64,000 nucleotides of DNA from Sipunculus nudus. Its lineage: Eukaryota > Annelida > Sipuncula > Golfingiida > Sipunculidae. The notes beneath the pieces are model-generated. The model saw only the letters and a program-made list of their open reading frames with translations, made no database searches and had not been told where the DNA came from. The position numbers were made by a program, and so were the translations under genes. The DNA is taken from NCBI GenBank assembly GCA_026874595.1, contig CM049316.1, positions 25,009,839-25,073,838 of the forward strand. The letters run 5' to 3'. Below are positions 60,568 through 64,000 of the stretch, piece after piece (position 1 is the first letter of the stretch; every line of letters starts with the position of its first letter).

Positions 60568-61033
60568 ATGGCTAGTTCAAACCCTTTTGATGTGGTTTTA
60601 TGCTTATTTCAACACATTTGCAGACATTCACAGATAGATCAAATTATAAAAAAATTAGAAATGAGAATGGTAAAAAATCCTGCTGGTTAGCAATACCATT
60701 ATACATAAAACGGCGGGTTTTAATTAAAAGCTTAATACAGTTTTCGCATCATGAAAGGCAACATATAAAGAAATCGGCCACACGTCCCATTAGCTATATT
60801 GGCCGAGACCAAAAGTGGTGGGTAGCTTTACATTTTTCTTTTACATGAAAACGGGCCACCATTGGAGGGTTTGCATTACAGCAAGAAGTCAGACATGTCT
60901 TCCTTTGGTACATGATTCCATGAACAAAGAAATAGTTACGTATGCATTACAGAAGGAGGTTGACTTTTTTATATCTAACGTTATTCACATGAGAAACAGC
61001 GCCAATAATACAGTCCCATTATGTTTCTGGTAA
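60568..61033 (+). other. Three overlapping short frames after a possible splice acceptor
   Basis: A T-run ending in TAATTTAG at 60564 is followed by ATG at 60568, which opens a 40-codon frame to 60690 beginning MASSNPFDVVL. A second ATG frame covers 60600-60848 (82 codons), and a third, GTG-started frame covers 60815-61033. None has a known domain. The arrangement could be a frameshifted pseudogene or chance. Confidence 0.2.
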
Positions 61034-64000
61034 ACTCTTTCCAAACATGAAAAAAGGGGTTCTAGGTCACTTTAAAAAGTCCGCACTTGGTACTGTTATA
61101 GGAGTTAGTTCCTGATTGATATATTCAAGTACAGTCAAGCCCGCTTATTATCATATGATCCGTGCAGGCCATTGTCATGAAAAAAACCGGGATAAAAAAA
61201 TGTAAGGGTTTCGAGGTCCAGTTTCTTTTGGACCCAGCTCACGGAATTTGTTATTTTCTACAATGCATGAAATTAAAAAAAGAGAGAAAACATACATGAA
61301 AATAAATATTAAAATAGCATAATAAATTTAAATGAATACCTGCCATCTTATTACAGAGAATATGATGTACTAAATATTTATTTAAAGCAGCATGGGCCTA
61401 ATAAGGTTATAAGGGCACTCAAATCAACACAGAGTAACGTTACTATATAAATCAAGCGTTTCTCCTTTCTTTTAGAAGAATTCTATTGTATATTATTTTC
61501 CAGATGTGTCATTATAGAGTAAATTTTCTAAGATTGGCGTTAAGATTGGACTGGTCTTGCATCGAGGCAAGGAGCATGGCAATATATGACTCACAAAACT
61601 TTAACAGCAAATTTTAGAATCTAGAATTGAATATAATCCGTGACACTACTCTACTAGCGCCATTGGGGCCCTCTAACATTATAGAGTCTACGACCAACGT
61701 ACTTAGCGTCGAGAGCCCTTACCTCCTGCAAAGAGGACCGCACTGTTAAGCCGCTATGAGGATAAAAATATTTTCGTCATTATTGCAATGCCTCATGGCC
61801 TCTAAGTTACAATCACTTGACATACACAAGACGAATCTGTAGCTTTTAGTATACTTACTAACAACACTTACCATGTGAGAGAAATGTAAGTTTTGACTCG
61901 GCATATTGGTAAATTCCTGTGCATGTTTGCTGAATTTCTGACTGCATGAATTCAAGCATGGCTCTCACGGCTAAATGGACAATGGCCAACATGTACGAGA
62001 TACAGGAAATGACTCGTTACCATAGAGACGAATTTTCATATTTGTGTCTGAGTTAACGTGTATTTTGTCGTGCTAATTCATCATTCGTAGCCTAATGTTA
62101 AGATTATCGGCTGGTTATCAAGATATCGATCCAACAGGATACAGGCTCGTTGCTGTACATTCCTCCGTGTGGCTTGTATCACGACTCAGGTTAGGCTTAC
62201 CAGCCAAATATAATGCCTACTAAGTCGTGTATTCACGGGTGTATCTCTTCGTGTATGCCGGCCTGAGCATCTTCAGTTGTGAATAAAGATCAGAATTAGC
62301 AAACCCTTAGGTGACATTACTGCGCAGGCGCATGAAAACTAATTCTGAGGTCCTATTCCTGAACGAAGCAATGCAACACAGACGAGATGGTTTTATCCAG
62401 AGAGGATAAACCTTTTAATCGGCTCATAGTTTGTAACCTGCCAAGAGATCTAAACCTCCATCTTAAAATATATATAAAATCCATTCACCGTTACGAAGAC
62501 AATGATCAAATAAAACATTGTGTACCTTTAATCTTTATTTGAGTGTGCCTTGGTAAAAGTGTATTGTTCTTAATAAAGATCTTGTGGTTGCTGGAGTAAC
62601 GTGAATCGGGTGTTTTCTTGGAGAACCGCTTGTTTTCTCGGCTTGTGTGTTTGAATTAAATACCAACCTAACGTTTCAAAACTGAAATAAATTTCCCCTT
62701 TTTTATCGTTTCACATTATATTCCCGCACGGCAGTCAACTTCTTATGTTACTTTACATTATTCACACAAAACTCATCTTTCTTCTCCAAAACATTTTTAT
62801 CTGCTCAAATTTTACTGCTTGACCTCTTCTTTGTAGTCTACGTAGAACACCAACTTTTCATGAAGGCCATTCTTTTCTTTATTATTTTTTTTTCTTTTGT
62901 GCTACCTCTATCAGTAGAGGTCGTCTAAAAACAGGTCTCAAAAGACTTATGGCAAAAATGAGCAGTCTCAGTGTTGAAAATCTTTTCAATAACATCAGGC
63001 GGAGATTGTTAGATATCAGGACCATAAATGAGACACGTTAAAATATCTAGATACGATCTTTAAATATTTTTATTTACCTTATACTACAGAAGATAAAATA
63101 AAGAAATACTTTTTCAGAGGGTTTCAAATTCGGGATATTCACGAAAGCAATGTTATTGCGAAAATAAAAGCATCGTAAAATTAGAGGACAAATATGGAAG
63201 GCAGGTCGAAAGGTAAAAGACAGATACTTGATATATATCATAATATATCGTGTATGTTAAAAGATGCCAGATCTCTTTACCGCTAATGCAAACTAATTTA
63301 AATGCGTTCAATGTTACCTGGAGTCAATTTCCAATTTAAATTTAACGAATATATTATTTGATTTATAATATATATATATATTGCTGTTTTACATTGTTTA
63401 GGATTTTAATAGGGTGAGACAGCGAAAATTAAACCTTCACAAAACATTGGAAATTTTAATCTGCGATCATGAAAGCCAACCACAGTATCAATACAACTTC
63501 AGAAGAATAATTAGAACTTCAGAAGAGAAATAGCGATATATTAACAGAACTTCAGGGGAAAATTAGCAAACAGAATTAAGAGAATTTCAAACAGTGAAAT
63601 ATAGATAGAATTTCAGAGATTCGCCTTAAAATACTCTCTTCAGACACATTAGGCAATAATAAAAAAATGAATAAATAAATAAATACATTGTTTTACGTAC
63701 TCTGTAGAAACATATTGAGCGAGCGTCATATAGTCCTATTATTGTCTTTTTTCTGGTCGAGACAAAAAAAAGCAAAATTTTGCCAACTTCCTGGAAGAAC
63801 ACAGAAATGTGGGTCAACTTTTGAAAAAAAAAATACATGATTCATCGTTTATTGAAGGTGTGTGCGAAAAAAGCCAACAGGTTATATAAATGGACACATA
63901 CCTTGGCGGTTTATTTGTACCGTTAAAAATTATAAATATCTTGAAACTTTAATAGGCCACGTTTTTTTCTCTGTTAGGGGATTGTATTACAGAAAAAAAA
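61034..64000. other. No gene recognised
   Basis: AT-rich. Around 63500-63620 a loose repeat of AGAACTTCAG words (roughly 30-bp spacing) is visible. Short ORFs have no recognisable content. Confidence 0.45.

Overview
The window looks like AT-rich, gene-poor nuclear DNA of an invertebrate animal. Evidence for this is a spliced Ras-like exon with an animal-type acceptor site, a CR1/L2-type LINE, many small inverted-repeat elements, long microsatellites, and a dispersed repeat of a kind I associate with marine invertebrates. A mollusc or another lophotrochozoan is my best guess, but nothing here fixes the phylum.

Only one host coding segment can be supported well. It is the last exon of a Ras/Rab-like small GTPase on the minus strand (6804-7470), which has lost the P-loop lysine and the switch I threonine. 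Three short ATG ORFs (41265-41516, 52963-53220, 60568-61033) are weak candidates that I do not recognise. Most other ORFs are chance, microsatellite or transposon ORFs.

The rest is mobile and repetitive DNA. From left to right it holds: a fossil LINE tail (2.96-3.3 kb); a 418-bp fold-back element just upstream of the GTPase exon (7.67-8.09 kb); a small TIR element (10.59-10.92 kb); five copies of one non-autonomous family (5.4, 12.8, 14.4, 19.8 and 46.1 kb); a recent 1.3-kb tandem duplication with a 323-bp length difference (14.77-17.05 kb); two solo LTRs of one family (17.36-18.16 and 32.50-33.30 kb), the second with a perfect 5-bp target duplication; and a TA-flanked MITE beside a 5'-truncated, frameshifted LINE (24.53-27.40 kb).

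Further right are a second fossil LINE tail (28.15-28.6 kb), an inverted pair of a TIR-bearing dispersed repeat (30.17-30.79 kb), a tandem duplication that appears split by an 869-bp insertion (39.25-41.00 kb), a 33-bp minisatellite open in several frames (41.89-42.81 kb), a tRNA-derived SINE (46.6 kb), another TIR element (53.25-53.53 kb), and a repeat pair whose inner block is inverted (44.8 and 54.1 kb). No CRISPR array, rRNA, bacterial operon or multi-gene system is visible. The interest here is structural and evolutionary, not a pathway.
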